DNA from: Streptomyces sp. CB02261
GTDB taxonomy: Bacteria; Actinomycetota; Actinomycetes; Streptomycetales; Streptomycetaceae
Direction of reading: 5' to 3'
Length of the DNA: 64,000 bases
Assembly (NCBI RefSeq): GCF_001905665.1
Contig: NZ_LIVX01000013.1
Location: 62,001-126,000 of the forward strand
In this document: piece after piece, positions 8,857 through 17,500 of the stretch
Position numbering within the stretch: position 1 is the first letter of the stretch
Layout: each line of letters opens with the position of its first letter
The notes under the pieces: generated by a model
Told to the model about the DNA's origin: nothing
What the model saw: the letters and a program-made list of their open reading frames with translations, nothing else
Databases searched by the model: none
Translations under genes and position numbers: made by a program

Positions 8857-8878
8857 TTCCGGTACACCTCGGGTGAAC
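8857..8878 (-). promoter_or_regulatory. Putative PHO-box-like direct repeat upstream of YfhO gene
   Basis: On the minus strand: GTTCACCCGAG then GTGTACCGGAA, two adjacent 11-mers. Together with the preceding GA it shares GAGTTCACCCG exactly with the site upstream of the GT2 gene. Its closeness to codon 8839 argues that translation starts further downstream (8800 or 8749). Confidence 0.4.
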
Positions 8879-8923
8879 TCCCGGTGCGGGTCGGCCGGAG
8901 GCCGTGGGGGCCGGCGTGCCGGG

Positions 8924-9535
8924 TCAGGTCGCCGGGGCGACGAGTTCGTCGACCGTCCCGGCCACCGTGCCGAACAGGTCCGCGACCGTCGTCAGGCTCG
9001 CGGTCCGCAGCACGGCCGACGGGAGCACGGTTCCGTCCGGCGCCTCCAGGGGCCGGGTCGCGGTGGCCTCGGCGACCACGGTCGGACGGTAGCCGCGGTG
9101 GAAGGCGCCCTGGGCGGTGAAGAGGACGCACAGGTGCGTCATGAACCCGGCGATGACCAGGTCCCCGCCGGCGCCGAGGCCCTTCAGGGTCTCTTCCAGG
9201 TCCGTGGCGTGGAAGGCGTCGGGGAACTGCTTGACGACCACCTTCTCGCCCTCGATCGGGGCGACTTCGTCGCTGATCGCACCGATCTCCGCACGGATGT
9301 CGTACGGGGTGCCCTCCCCGCCGTCGTTGACGACGTGGACGACGGGGATCCCGGCTGCGCGGGCGGCGGCGAGCAGGCGCGCGCCGGCGGCCACGGCTTC
9401 CTCGGCCTCGTCGAGCAGCATGACGCCGCGGCGGTAGGTGTTCTGGAAGTCGATCATGATCAGGGCCGATTCGCTCAGGAGCGGCAGCTCCCGAGGAAGG
9501 CCGATCACTTCACGCAGGGTGGTGGACACGGTCAT
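8924..9535 (-). CDS. Cysteine hydrolase, isochorismatase superfamily
   Basis: 203-residue isochorismatase-fold hydrolase. The catalytic triad is visible: Asp29 (ALIMIDFQNTY), Lys102 (VVVKQFPDAF) and Cys136 in GFMTHLCVLFT. A Cys in that loop points to a nicotinamidase/amidohydrolase-type mechanism rather than true isochorismatase chemistry. The substrate is unknown. ATG 9535 has AAAGGA at 7 bases. The gene is divergent from a TetR regulator, with palindromes between them, so it is probably that regulator's target. The following gene on this strand is the YfhO gene, with no sign of cotranscription. Confidence 0.88.
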   Translation of the reverse strand: MTVSTTLREVIGLPRELPLLSESALIMIDFQNTYRRGVMLLDEAEEAVAAGARLLAAARAAGIPVVHVVNDGGEGTPYDIRAEIGAISDEVAPIEGEKVVVKQFPDAFHATDLEETLKGLGAGGDLVIAGFMTHLCVLFTAQGAFHRGYRPTVVAEATATRPLEAPDGTVLPSAVLRTASLTTVADLFGTVAGTVDELVAPAT

Positions 9536-9564
9536 GACGGTTCCTTTCGCGATGCGACGTTTTC

Positions 9565-9632
9565 AACGCTAACACATCACGTAATCATCGATTACACAGC
9601 GGGGATCCGCCCAGGTCCGGACTGTTAGCGCT
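9565..9632. promoter_or_regulatory. Operator region between cysteine hydrolase and TetR genes
   Basis: Two nested symmetric elements. The inner one is a perfect 6-bp inverted repeat GTAATC-ATC-GATTAC at 9581-9595. The outer one is AACGCTAACA at 9565-9574 facing TGTTAGCGCT at 9623-9632 (9 of 10 bases complementary). Both lie between the two divergent starts, the usual place for a TetR operator. The binding itself is inferred. Confidence 0.55.
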
Positions 9633-9647
9633 GTTATCGTGAGTCGC

Positions 9648-10337
9648 ATGTCGTCGGCACGAGAGCGCATCCTGCAAGCCACCGAGGAACTCCTCGCCGA
9701 CAAGGACGCGCTGGCGATCTCCACCCGCGCGATCTGCGACCGGGCGAAGGTCGGCATGCCCGAGATCTACCGCCAGTTCGGTGACAAGCAGGGGCTGCTC
9801 ACGGCGGTCGCCGACATCGGTTTCGAGCGCTTCCTCGACGCCAAGCGGCAGAACCCGCTCACCGACGATCCGGTCGCGGACCTGCGGACGGCCTGGGACA
9901 GCCACGTGGCGTTCGCGCTCCGCAACCCGTACCTCTACCGCCTGATGTTCACGCCGACCGGCGACGCGAAGCCGCAGGCCATCAAGGAGGCGCAGGCGAT
10001 CCTCCTGACGGCCGTGGAGCGCTGCCGCGACGCCGGGCGGCTGCGGATGGCCCCCGAGCTCGCGGGGCAGTCGATCCTCTCCGCGAACGTGGGCGTCTGC
10101 ATGATGGCGCTGTCGTTCCCGGACCTGTTCGGTGGCTCCGACATCTCACCGGCGGTACGGGACGCGGTGATCGGACAGGCCACGGGTGACGAGCGCGAGG
10201 ACGCCCGGATCGGCACGGCGACCGTGCTCGCCCAGGCGCTCGTCGGCACCCTCACCGGCACGGCTCCCGTGAGCGCCGCGACCCTCGACCTGCTGAAGGG
10301 CGCGCCGCGGCCGCCGGCCGGGACCTCGGAGGCGTGA
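9648..10337 (+). CDS. TetR/AcrR family transcriptional regulator
   Basis: 229-residue repressor-type protein. The N-terminal TetR helix-turn-helix spans about residues 5-50, with ARERILQATEEL then ISTRAICDRAKVGMPEIYRQFGDKQGLL. The C-terminal ligand domain (about 60-220) is not assignable to a known effector. ATG 9648 and GTG 9639 are both possible and differ by three residues. The divergent neighbour is a cysteine hydrolase, and palindromes fill the gap, so autoregulation plus control of the hydrolase is the simplest model. It converges on the NudK-like gene. Confidence 0.9.
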   Translation: MSSARERILQATEELLADKDALAISTRAICDRAKVGMPEIYRQFGDKQGLLTAVADIGFERFLDAKRQNPLTDDPVADLRTAWDSHVAFALRNPYLYRLMFTPTGDAKPQAIKEAQAILLTAVERCRDAGRLRMAPELAGQSILSANVGVCMMALSFPDLFGGSDISPAVRDAVIGQATGDEREDARIGTATVLAQALVGTLTGTAPVSAATLDLLKGAPRPPAGTSEA

Positions 10338-10391
10338 CACCCCTGGCCGCGACCGGTGTTCCGCCGCCTCGCGCGGACGAGGAGGCCTTCG

Positions 10392-11093
10392 TCAGGCCCG
10401 TGTCGCGTCGCCCCTCGCACGGAAGGGTCCGTCCAGAGCCGCCCATTGCAGGAGCATGATGGTCTTGCCGTCGACAATGCGCCCGTCGCGGGTCATGGCG
10501 AGGGCCTCGGCGAACGGCAGCTCCAGGACCTCGATGTCCTCACCCTCCTCCTCGAGTCCGCCCCCGGGCCCGCTCCGGTCGGCCGGGGTGTACGGCGCGG
10601 CGAAGAAGTGCAGGCGCTCGGTGACGGAGCCGGGGCTCATGTAGGCGGCGAACACAGGGGTGAGCGGGCCCAGGGTGACGCCGAGCTCCTCGGCGCTCTC
10701 GCGCCGGACGGCGGCCGGCGCGTCGTCCGCGTCGAGCAGCCCCGCGGCGGCTTCGACCAGCATGCCGTCGGGGTGGTCGTTGACGTAGGCGGGGTAGCGG
10801 AACTGACGGGTGAGCAGGACGCAGCCGCGCTCGGTGTCGTAGGGCAGGACCACGGCGCCGTCGCCGCGGTCGTAGGTCTCGCGCGTCTGGGTCTCCCAGC
10901 GTCCGTCGCGACGGCGGCGGTCGAAGGTCGTGCGGCGCAGCACGTGCCAGCCCTGGGACGTGAGCTCGACCTCGCGGACCACGACGTCGGGGTTGCGGGC
11001 CAGGTCACGTCCGGCCCGGTCGAGCCCGGTGCGGCCGCGGTGGTCGGGGACGTCGATGCCGGGGCGGGGCGGCGGAGGTGTGTCGGCGGTCAT
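10392..11093 (-). CDS. NudK-like Nudix hydrolase (GDP-mannose pyrophosphatase type)
   Basis: 233-residue Nudix enzyme. The Nudix box GLLDADDAP...RRESAEELGV keeps the REx2EExG core with the one-residue-shorter spacing and Asp-for-Glu pattern of Escherichia coli NudK. After the box, FAAYMSPGSVTERLHFFAA and the DIEVLELPFAEALAM...IVDGKTIMLLQW tail are typical of NudK, which hydrolyses GDP-mannose. About 65 N-terminal residues before the Nudix fold include VVVREVELTSQGWHVLRRTTF, also as in NudK. A role in nucleotide-sugar turnover is inferred from the family. It diverges from the DeoR-type regulator with only about 50 bases between. Confidence 0.88.
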   Translation of the reverse strand: MTADTPPPPRPGIDVPDHRGRTGLDRAGRDLARNPDVVVREVELTSQGWHVLRRTTFDRRRRDGRWETQTRETYDRGDGAVVLPYDTERGCVLLTRQFRYPAYVNDHPDGMLVEAAAGLLDADDAPAAVRRESAEELGVTLGPLTPVFAAYMSPGSVTERLHFFAAPYTPADRSGPGGGLEEEGEDIEVLELPFAEALAMTRDGRIVDGKTIMLLQWAALDGPFRARGDATRA

Positions 11094-11142
11094 GGGGAGT
11101 TAGAGTACAGGCGACAACGTGCAAGAACAGGAGAGAACGTGC

Positions 11143-11901
11143 ATGCTGGCTGCTGAACGACGTGAGTACCTGCTCGGCCTGCTCGCCCGCGAGGGCAAGA
11201 TCGTCGCCAAGGACGTCGCCGCCGCGCTGGGCATCTCGGAGGACAGCGTGCGGCGCGACCTGCGCGATCTCGCCGCGGAGGGACGGTGCCAGCGGGTCTA
11301 CGGGGGCGCGTTGCCCGTCTCGCCGGCCGTGGTCGACTACGCCGCCCGGCGGAACGTGTCGCCGCACGGCAAGCAGAAGGTCGCCGCGGTGGCGGCGGGG
11401 CTGGTACGGCCGGGAGGTACGGTGATCCTCGACGGCGGCACCACCGCCCTCGCCGTCGCCCGGACCCTGCCCCGGGACCTCGCCTGCACGGTGATCACCC
11501 ACAGCCCGACGATCGCCGCGGCCCTGCTCGACCACCCGCGGGCGGACCTCTTCCTGCTCGGTGGGCGCGTCTTCAAGCACTCAGCGGTCACCTGCGGCGC
11601 CGCCGCGGTCGAGGCCGCGCAGAACGTCTCCGCCGACCTCTGCCTCCTCGGCGTCACCGGTGTGCACCCCGAGATCGGCCTGACCACCGGAGACGCCGAG
11701 GAGGCGGCGATGAAGCGCGCCCTGTCGGCGCGAGCGGCGGAGACCTTCGTCCTCGCCTCGTCGGAGAAGATCGGCACGGCTTCGCGGTACCGGGTCCTGC
11801 CCTGGGAGAAGGTCAGCGGAGTGATCACCGACGCCGACCCCCACGACGCGGTCGTCGAGAGCGTCAAGGCACTCGGCGTGGAGATCCTGGCGGCGGGGTG
11901 A
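11143..11901 (+). CDS. DeoR/GlpR family transcriptional regulator
   Basis: 252-residue DeoR-family repressor. The N-terminal winged helix is at about 5-58 (RREYLLGLLAREGKIVAKDVAAALGISEDSVRRDLRDL), ending in RVYGGALP. The C-terminal sugar-phosphate-sensing domain (about 75-230) includes VILDGGTTALAVARTL, TVITHSPTIAAAL and LGGRVFKHSA. These proteins normally repress sugar or nucleoside catabolic genes, but no such gene is adjacent. The start is ATG 11143, with GGAGAG at 8 bases. An in-frame GTG at 11119 lacks a ribosome site. A direct repeat AACGTGCA occurs at about 11116 and 11137 and could be part of an operator. Confidence 0.9.
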   Translation: MLAAERREYLLGLLAREGKIVAKDVAAALGISEDSVRRDLRDLAAEGRCQRVYGGALPVSPAVVDYAARRNVSPHGKQKVAAVAAGLVRPGGTVILDGGTTALAVARTLPRDLACTVITHSPTIAAALLDHPRADLFLLGGRVFKHSAVTCGAAAVEAAQNVSADLCLLGVTGVHPEIGLTTGDAEEAAMKRALSARAAETFVLASSEKIGTASRYRVLPWEKVSGVITDADPHDAVVESVKALGVEILAAG

Positions 11902-11964
11902 CCTCCCGCCGTCCGGGGGCCGCATCCACTGCCCGGAAGGGCGGGCCGACGGACCGGCAGGCCG

Positions 11965-12615
11965 TCAGGCGTGGTTGACGGGGAGGACGTCCGGGGAGAG
12001 CGCGCCCGCGTGGGCGGAGGCCGAGGTCATCCGCTTGCGGTGGTGGCGGCGGCACAGCACCTCGTAGCCGACCTCCTCGGCCGGGCGGTTCACGTCGCCG
12101 ACGACGACCTGCTCGCCCTCGACGACCATCTCGCCGCCGACCGTACGGGCGTTGTGCGTGGCGCGGGCGCCGCACCAGCACAGCGCCTCGACCTGGAGCT
12201 GCTCGATCCGGTCCGCGAGTTCGATCAGGCGCTGCGAGCCCGGGAAGAGCTTGGTCCGGAAGTCGGTGGTGATGCCGAAGGCGAAGACGTCGAGGCCGAG
12301 GTCGTCGACGACGCGTGCGAGCTGGTCGATCTGTTCCGGGGCGAGGAACTGCGCCTCGTCGACGATCACGTAGTCCGCCTTGCCGCCCTGCGAGAACTGC
12401 GCGACCAGATACGCGTACAGGTCCATGCCCTGCGGCGCCTCGACCGCCTCCGTCACCAGCCCGAGCCTCGAAGACAGCTTGCCCTCGCCCGCCCTGTCGT
12501 CACGGGTGAAGATCACGCCCTGCAGCCCCCGCGCGTCGCGGTTGTGGGCGATCTGGAGGGCCAGGGTGCTCTTCCCGCAGTCCATGGTTCCGGAGAAGAA
12601 GACCAGCTCGGGCAT
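11965..12615 (-). CDS. tdk: Thymidine kinase (type II)
   Basis: 216-residue cytosolic thymidine kinase, which phosphorylates thymidine with ATP in the pyrimidine salvage pathway. It has the P-loop GTMDCGKST (residues 9-17), the DEAQFL Walker B/lid segment, the lasso-type thymidine-binding loop and structural zinc ligands in CWCGARA and CRRHHRKR. It is followed by convergent deoR, and preceded 67 bases upstream by the phosphodiesterase gene. It is therefore probably last in a transcript DUF5998 - phosphodiesterase - tdk. Confidence 0.95.
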   Translation of the reverse strand: MPELVFFSGTMDCGKSTLALQIAHNRDARGLQGVIFTRDDRAGEGKLSSRLGLVTEAVEAPQGMDLYAYLVAQFSQGGKADYVIVDEAQFLAPEQIDQLARVVDDLGLDVFAFGITTDFRTKLFPGSQRLIELADRIEQLQVEALCWCGARATHNARTVGGEMVVEGEQVVVGDVNRPAEEVGYEVLCRRHHRKRMTSASAHAGALSPDVLPVNHA

Positions 12616-12682
12616 GACGGGTCGGGACCTTTCAGGTCGTCGGAGGCTCGCGGGAGGGTCGCGGGAAGGGAGGGAGCAGGGG

Positions 12683-13888
12683 TCAGGAACGGACTTCGAG
12701 CAGCGGTACGAGCTGCTCCGCAGCGGTCATCGACCCGTGCATGCCCACCATCGCGGATTCGTGCGGCTCGTTGACGGAGGCGGTGATCGCCACGTCGTCG
12801 TGGGCCGCGGCGACGACGTCGCCGATCCGGCCGTACACCCGCTCGTCGATCTCGTCGCCGAACCAGCCCAGGGAGATGGCCTCGTCACGGCTCGCCACCC
12901 AGAACTGCTCGCCGAGCACCTCGCGCCAGCAGGTGAGGACGTCCGCCTCGGCGCCGGGCACGGCGTAGACGTGCCGGGCGCGTCCCTCGCCGCCGAGGAG
13001 GGCGACGCCCGCGCGCAGCTCCCAGTCCTCGTCGAAGTCGATGCGGTGCTGCTCGTCGAAGGGGATGTCGACCATGCCGTGGTCCGCCGTGACGTACAGG
13101 GCGGAGCGCGGCGGCAACTGCTCGGCGAGCCGCTGCACGAGCCGGTCGACGAACATCAGCTGGCCGCGCCAGGCGTCGGAGTCGACACCGAAGCGGTGTC
13201 CGGCGCCGTCGAGTTCGCTGTAGTACGTGTAGACCAGCGAGCGGTCGCCGGCGGCGAGCTGCTCGGCGGAGAAGTCCATCCGCTCCTCGCCGGAGAGCCG
13301 CCCGTGGAACGTTCCGCCGCTGAGGGCGACCTTGGTGAGCGGGGTCTGCTCGAAGATCGGGGAGGACACCTGGGCGGTGTGGATCCCGGCCTCGTGCGCG
13401 AGCTGGAAGACCGTGGGGTACGGCTGCCAGACGTGCGGCGCGGTCCACGGCTTCCAGCGCAGCTGGTTCATCAGCTCGCCGGTCGAGGGGTCGCGCACGG
13501 TGTAGCCGGGCAGCCCGTGCGTGCCGGGGTAGCGGCCGGTGCCGACGGAGGCCAGCGAGGTCGCCGTGGTGGCGGGGAAGCCCGCGGTGACCGGGCGGCC
13601 CGTGCCGCCGCGCGAGGAGCCGAGGAGCGAAGTCAGGAAGGGCGCCTCGTCCGGGTGGGCCTTGATCTGCTCCCAGCCGAGCCCGTCGATCAGGAAGAGG
13701 CAGTTGCGGTCGGCCGGGTCCAGCTCCGCGATCCGCGGTGTGAATCCGGGCACGCCCTGGCCGGCGACGAGCGTCGGCAGGACGTCGCCGAGGGAGCCCG
13801 AGGCGTACTCGGGGACCGGCGCGGTCTCCAGGGCGAGCGGAACGGGGTCGTCGGGCCAGCCGTGGTTCATGGTGGCGGGCTGCACCAT
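12683..13888 (-). CDS. Alkaline-phosphatase-superfamily phosphodiesterase/nucleotide pyrophosphatase
   Basis: 401-residue metal-dependent enzyme of the type I phosphodiesterase/nucleotide pyrophosphatase group. The metal-binding Asp lies in CLFLIDGLGWEQ, and the Thr nucleophile region in VTAGFPATTATSLASVGTGRYPGTHG. A second metal-binding His/Asp set occurs in YYSELDGAGHRFG and YVTADHGMVDIP. There is no signal peptide, so the enzyme is probably cytoplasmic. Its substrate is unknown. The start ATG at 13888 overlaps the stop of the DUF5998 gene by one base (TGATG), so the two are translationally coupled. Confidence 0.9.
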   Translation of the reverse strand: MVQPATMNHGWPDDPVPLALETAPVPEYASGSLGDVLPTLVAGQGVPGFTPRIAELDPADRNCLFLIDGLGWEQIKAHPDEAPFLTSLLGSSRGGTGRPVTAGFPATTATSLASVGTGRYPGTHGLPGYTVRDPSTGELMNQLRWKPWTAPHVWQPYPTVFQLAHEAGIHTAQVSSPIFEQTPLTKVALSGGTFHGRLSGEERMDFSAEQLAAGDRSLVYTYYSELDGAGHRFGVDSDAWRGQLMFVDRLVQRLAEQLPPRSALYVTADHGMVDIPFDEQHRIDFDEDWELRAGVALLGGEGRARHVYAVPGAEADVLTCWREVLGEQFWVASRDEAISLGWFGDEIDERVYGRIGDVVAAAHDDVAITASVNEPHESAMVGMHGSMTAAEQLVPLLEVRS

Positions 13889-14484
13889 CAGCGGGTGGGA
13901 GCGGCGGTGGCCGCGATGGCTTCGGAGAGGGCCTGGGCGAAGGCGAGCGTCTGCCGCACGGTGTCGGGCCCGTCGCCGGCCTCGCTCACGCGCAGGCTGA
14001 GGTCGTCGGCGGTGGCGTTGCCGGTGTAGCCGTGGTCGGCGTCGCAGTTGGAGTCGCCGCAGGCGGCGGGCTCCAGGTCGATCCGGGAGACGGCGCCCCA
14101 GCCGATGGTGAGGACCACCTCGCGGGGAAGGGTGCCCGGCGTGTACGACTCCGGGTTGGCGACCACGCGGCTGACGACGACGGACGAAATCCGGTCGAGC
14201 TTCACGGACTCGGTCGACGTCGTGGCGTACGGGGTCGGGGAGCTGGTGTCGGCGGCCTGCTCGTCGGTGTGGCTGACGATGAAGCGGTGCGGCGTCAGGA
14301 CGAGGACGGTGACGTGGCGCCGGACCTCGTTCGCGTCGAAGGTGGTCTCCTGGTGCACCACGTACGACGCGACGGCCTCGCCGCCGACAGCGGCCTCCAC
14401 CGCCTCGGCCACGAGGGCCGGGTAGTAGCCGCTGCGCTCGATCGCCGCGCGCAGCCCCTGGGTCGTCGTACCGGTCTTCGCCAT
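13888..14484 (-). CDS. DUF5998 family protein
   Basis: 198-residue actinobacterial protein of unknown function. It begins MAKTGTTTQGLRAAIERSGYYPALVAEAVEAAV. A mostly beta middle follows with THRY-like strands (VTVLVLTPHRFIVSHTDEQ, TESVKLDRISSVVVSRVV), then CGDSNCDADHGYTG, a possible metal or disulphide loop, and a C-terminal helix. The fold resembles PH/bPH-like lipid- or protein-binding domains by pattern only. ATG 14484 is preferred, with AGGA at about 8 bases. The frame stays open upstream to 14826, but that part is the antisense of the acetyltransferase gene. It is coupled to the phosphodiesterase gene, suggesting shared function. Confidence 0.85.
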   Translation of the reverse strand: MAKTGTTTQGLRAAIERSGYYPALVAEAVEAAVGGEAVASYVVHQETTFDANEVRRHVTVLVLTPHRFIVSHTDEQAADTSSPTPYATTSTESVKLDRISSVVVSRVVANPESYTPGTLPREVVLTIGWGAVSRIDLEPAACGDSNCDADHGYTGNATADDLSLRVSEAGDGPDTVRQTLAFAQALSEAIAATAAPTR

Positions 14485-14524
14485 GGACTCCATCCTACGG
14501 GGCGGTGGGGGCCCCTCAGGCCCT

Positions 14525-17500
14525 TCAGTAACTCGGCAGGCTGCGCGGGCCGAGGTCGGTCCGGGGCGGCGGCGGCGCCAGTCGGACGGTGGCGCCGAGC
14601 ACGGAGAGTCCGCGTGGCGCCACGACCACCGGCTCCAGGGAGACGGCGACCACCTCGGGATGGTCGTCGACGAGCCGGGAGACCCTGAGCAGGACCTCTT
14701 CGAGGGCCGGGGTGTCGACGGGGGCGGAGCCGCGCCAGCCGAAGAGCAGCGGGGCGGTACGGAGGGAGCGGACGAGATCGGCGACGTCCCGGTCCGTGGC
14801 CGGAACCAGCCGGTGGGCCATGTCACCGAGCAGCTCGGACGCGGCGCCCGAGAGGCCGAAGGAGAGGACGGCGCCGACGGCCGGGTCGATGGCGGACCGG
14901 ACGACCGTGTCGACGCCCCGGGGCACCATGGCCTGCACGACCGGCTGGAGCTCCTCGGGCTTGCCGAGGACCTCGGTCAGCTCGGCGTACGCGGTGCGCA
15001 GCTGCTCCTCGGTCGCCAGGTCGAGCCGTACGCCGCCGAGGTCGGGGCGGTGGCGCAGGTGCGGGGCGGTCGTCTTGAGCGCGACCGGGTAGCCGAGCCG
15101 GGCGGCGGCCGCGACGGCGGCGTCGGGCGTGGGCGCGGGCAGGGTCGGCAGGACGGCGATCCCGTACCGCGCCAGCAGCTCCCCGGCCTGCTCGGTGCCG
15201 AGCGTCACCCCCCGGGGATCGACCTCGTCGCCGAGCACCCGCTCGATGAGCGCGGCGGCCCCGGCCTCGTCGATGTCCTCGTACTCGGGCACCCGCCCGG
15301 GCTCGGCCGCCCGCCGCCGCCACTGCCCGTACCGCACAGCCTCGGCCAACGCCCGCACGGCCCGCTCGGCGGCGGGGTAGGCGGGGATGGTGGTGCTGGG
15401 GGTGTGGGGGGTGCCGGGGGCCCCGGCCGTTCCTGCGGTGCCGGAGGTGCTGGCGGTACCGGAAGCTCCGGAGGCGCCGACGGTCGCGGAGGTGCCGGCG
15501 GTCGCGGCCGTGCCGGCGGTCGCGGCCGTGCCGGCCGGCCCGGGCCGGGTCGCGCCCGGCGTTCCCGGCGCGGTCGGCGCGGTCGGCGTCCCGGACGCGG
15601 ACGCGCCCGGCGTCCCCGGCCCGGCGCCGGTCAGGTTCGGCGGGGCGACGCGCGCCGGCGGTCCGGGCGGCGACCCGGCCGCGGTACCCGTACCCGTATC
15701 CGCACTCGTACCCGTACCGACACCCCCGCTCCTCCCCGGCACAGCCGGTCGCGTGCTCGTCGCGATGGCGAGGGCCTCCGCGAGGCCGCCCATCTCGACG
15801 TGGACGACGACGACCGGCTTCGTCGGGGCCGGGGCGGAGGCGACGGCCTCGCGGAGGGAGGCCGCGAGGACCTCGCCGTCGCCGAACTCGGTGGCGCCGT
15901 TCTCGCCGACCCACGGGATCGCGGTCACGACGACCGCGTCGGAGGTCTCGTCCGCGAGCGCCGCCGCCAGCGCGTCCCGGAAGTCCGGCGGTTCCGCCGC
16001 CGTCGTCAGGTCGAGCGGCCGCAGCGGGCGCAGCCCCTCCGTCAGGCAGGCGTCGTACGTGAGGAGGCCGAGGGACTCGGAGTTGCCGAGGATCGCGACC
16101 CGGGGCCCGGCGGGCAGGGGCTGGGCGGCCAGGAGCAGCCCCGCGTCGACGAGTTCGGTGACGGTGTCGACGCGGATGACCCCGGCCTGGCGGAGCAGGG
16201 CGGAGACCGTGGCGTGCGGGATGCGAGTGACGGGCACCCGGTGGCCGGGCGGGGCGCTGCCGCTGTGCCGGGCGCCCTTGACGACGACGACCGGCTTGAC
16301 GGCGGCGGTGCGGCGGGCCAGCCGGGTGAACTTGCGGGGGTTGCCGATCGACTCCAGGTAGAGGAGGACGACGTCGGTTCCGGGGTCGTCGTACCAGTGC
16401 TGGAGGAAGTCGTTGCCGGAGACGTCGGCGCGGTTGCCCGCCGAGATGAAGGAGGAGAGGCCCGCCCCCCGCCGGTGCAGTCCGGCGAGGAGGGCGATGC
16501 CGATCGCGCCGGACTGGGTGAAGAGCCCGATGCGGCCGGCGGCCGGCATCTGCGGTGCGAGGGAGGCGTTGAGCCGGACGTCGTCGGTGGTGTTGATGAT
16601 CCCGAAGGCGTTCGGGCCGATGATCCGCATCCCGTACGAGCGTGCCTGACGGACCAGCTGGCGCTGCCGCTCGCGGCCGTCGGCCCCGCTCTCCGCGTAT
16701 CCGGCGGAGAGGACGACGAGTCCGCGCACGCCGTGCTCGCCGCAGTCCGCGACGGCTTCCGGCACCCGTTCGGCGGGGACCGCGACGATCGCGAGGTCGA
16801 CGGGTTCCCCGATGGCGCCGACGGAGGGGTACGCGGGGACGCCGTCGAGCTCCGCCGTCTCGCCGGCGGGGAGCGCCGCGTTGACCGCGTACACCCGGCC
16901 CGAGAAGTCGGCCCCGATGAGGTTGCGGAGGACCGTGCGGCCGACGCCGCCGGGGGCGCGCCCGGCTCCGACGACGGCGACGGACCGGGGGGTGAGGAGG
17001 CGCTGCACGGAGCGCGCCTCGGCCCGCTGCTCCCGTGCGCGCTGGACGGCGAGGGACCGGTCGGTGGGTTCGAGGTCGAGGTGGAGCCGTACGGAGCCGT
17101 CCTCGAAGCTGCGCTTCTGGGTGTAGCCGGCGTCCGTGAAGACCTTGATCATCTTGGTGTTGGCGGGCAGGACCTCGGCGGCGAAGCGCCGGATGTCCCG
17201 TTCCCGTGCGACCGCCGCGATGTGTTCCAGCAGGGCGGAGGCGACTCCGCGTCCCTGGTGGGCGTCCTGGACGAGGAAGGCGACCTCGGCCTCGTCGGCG
17301 GGCGCGGAGGCGGGCAGGCCGCGGTCGTCGATGCGGTCGTAGCGCACGGTGGCGATGAACTCCCCGCCCACCGTCGCCGCGAGCCCGACCCGGTCCACGA
17401 AGTCGTGGTGGGTGAAGCGGTGGACGTCCTTGGCGGAGAGCCGGGGGTAGGGGGCGAAGAAGCGGTAGTACTTCGACTCGTCCGAGACCTGCTCGTAGAA

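Noticed and set aside
6233-9628. 1131-codon plus-strand open frame
   Set aside because: It is antisense to the YfhO-like and hydrolase genes, rich in Gly/Glu/Arg/Asp/Gln, and has no recognisable domain. Such shadow frames are normal in 70 percent GC DNA.
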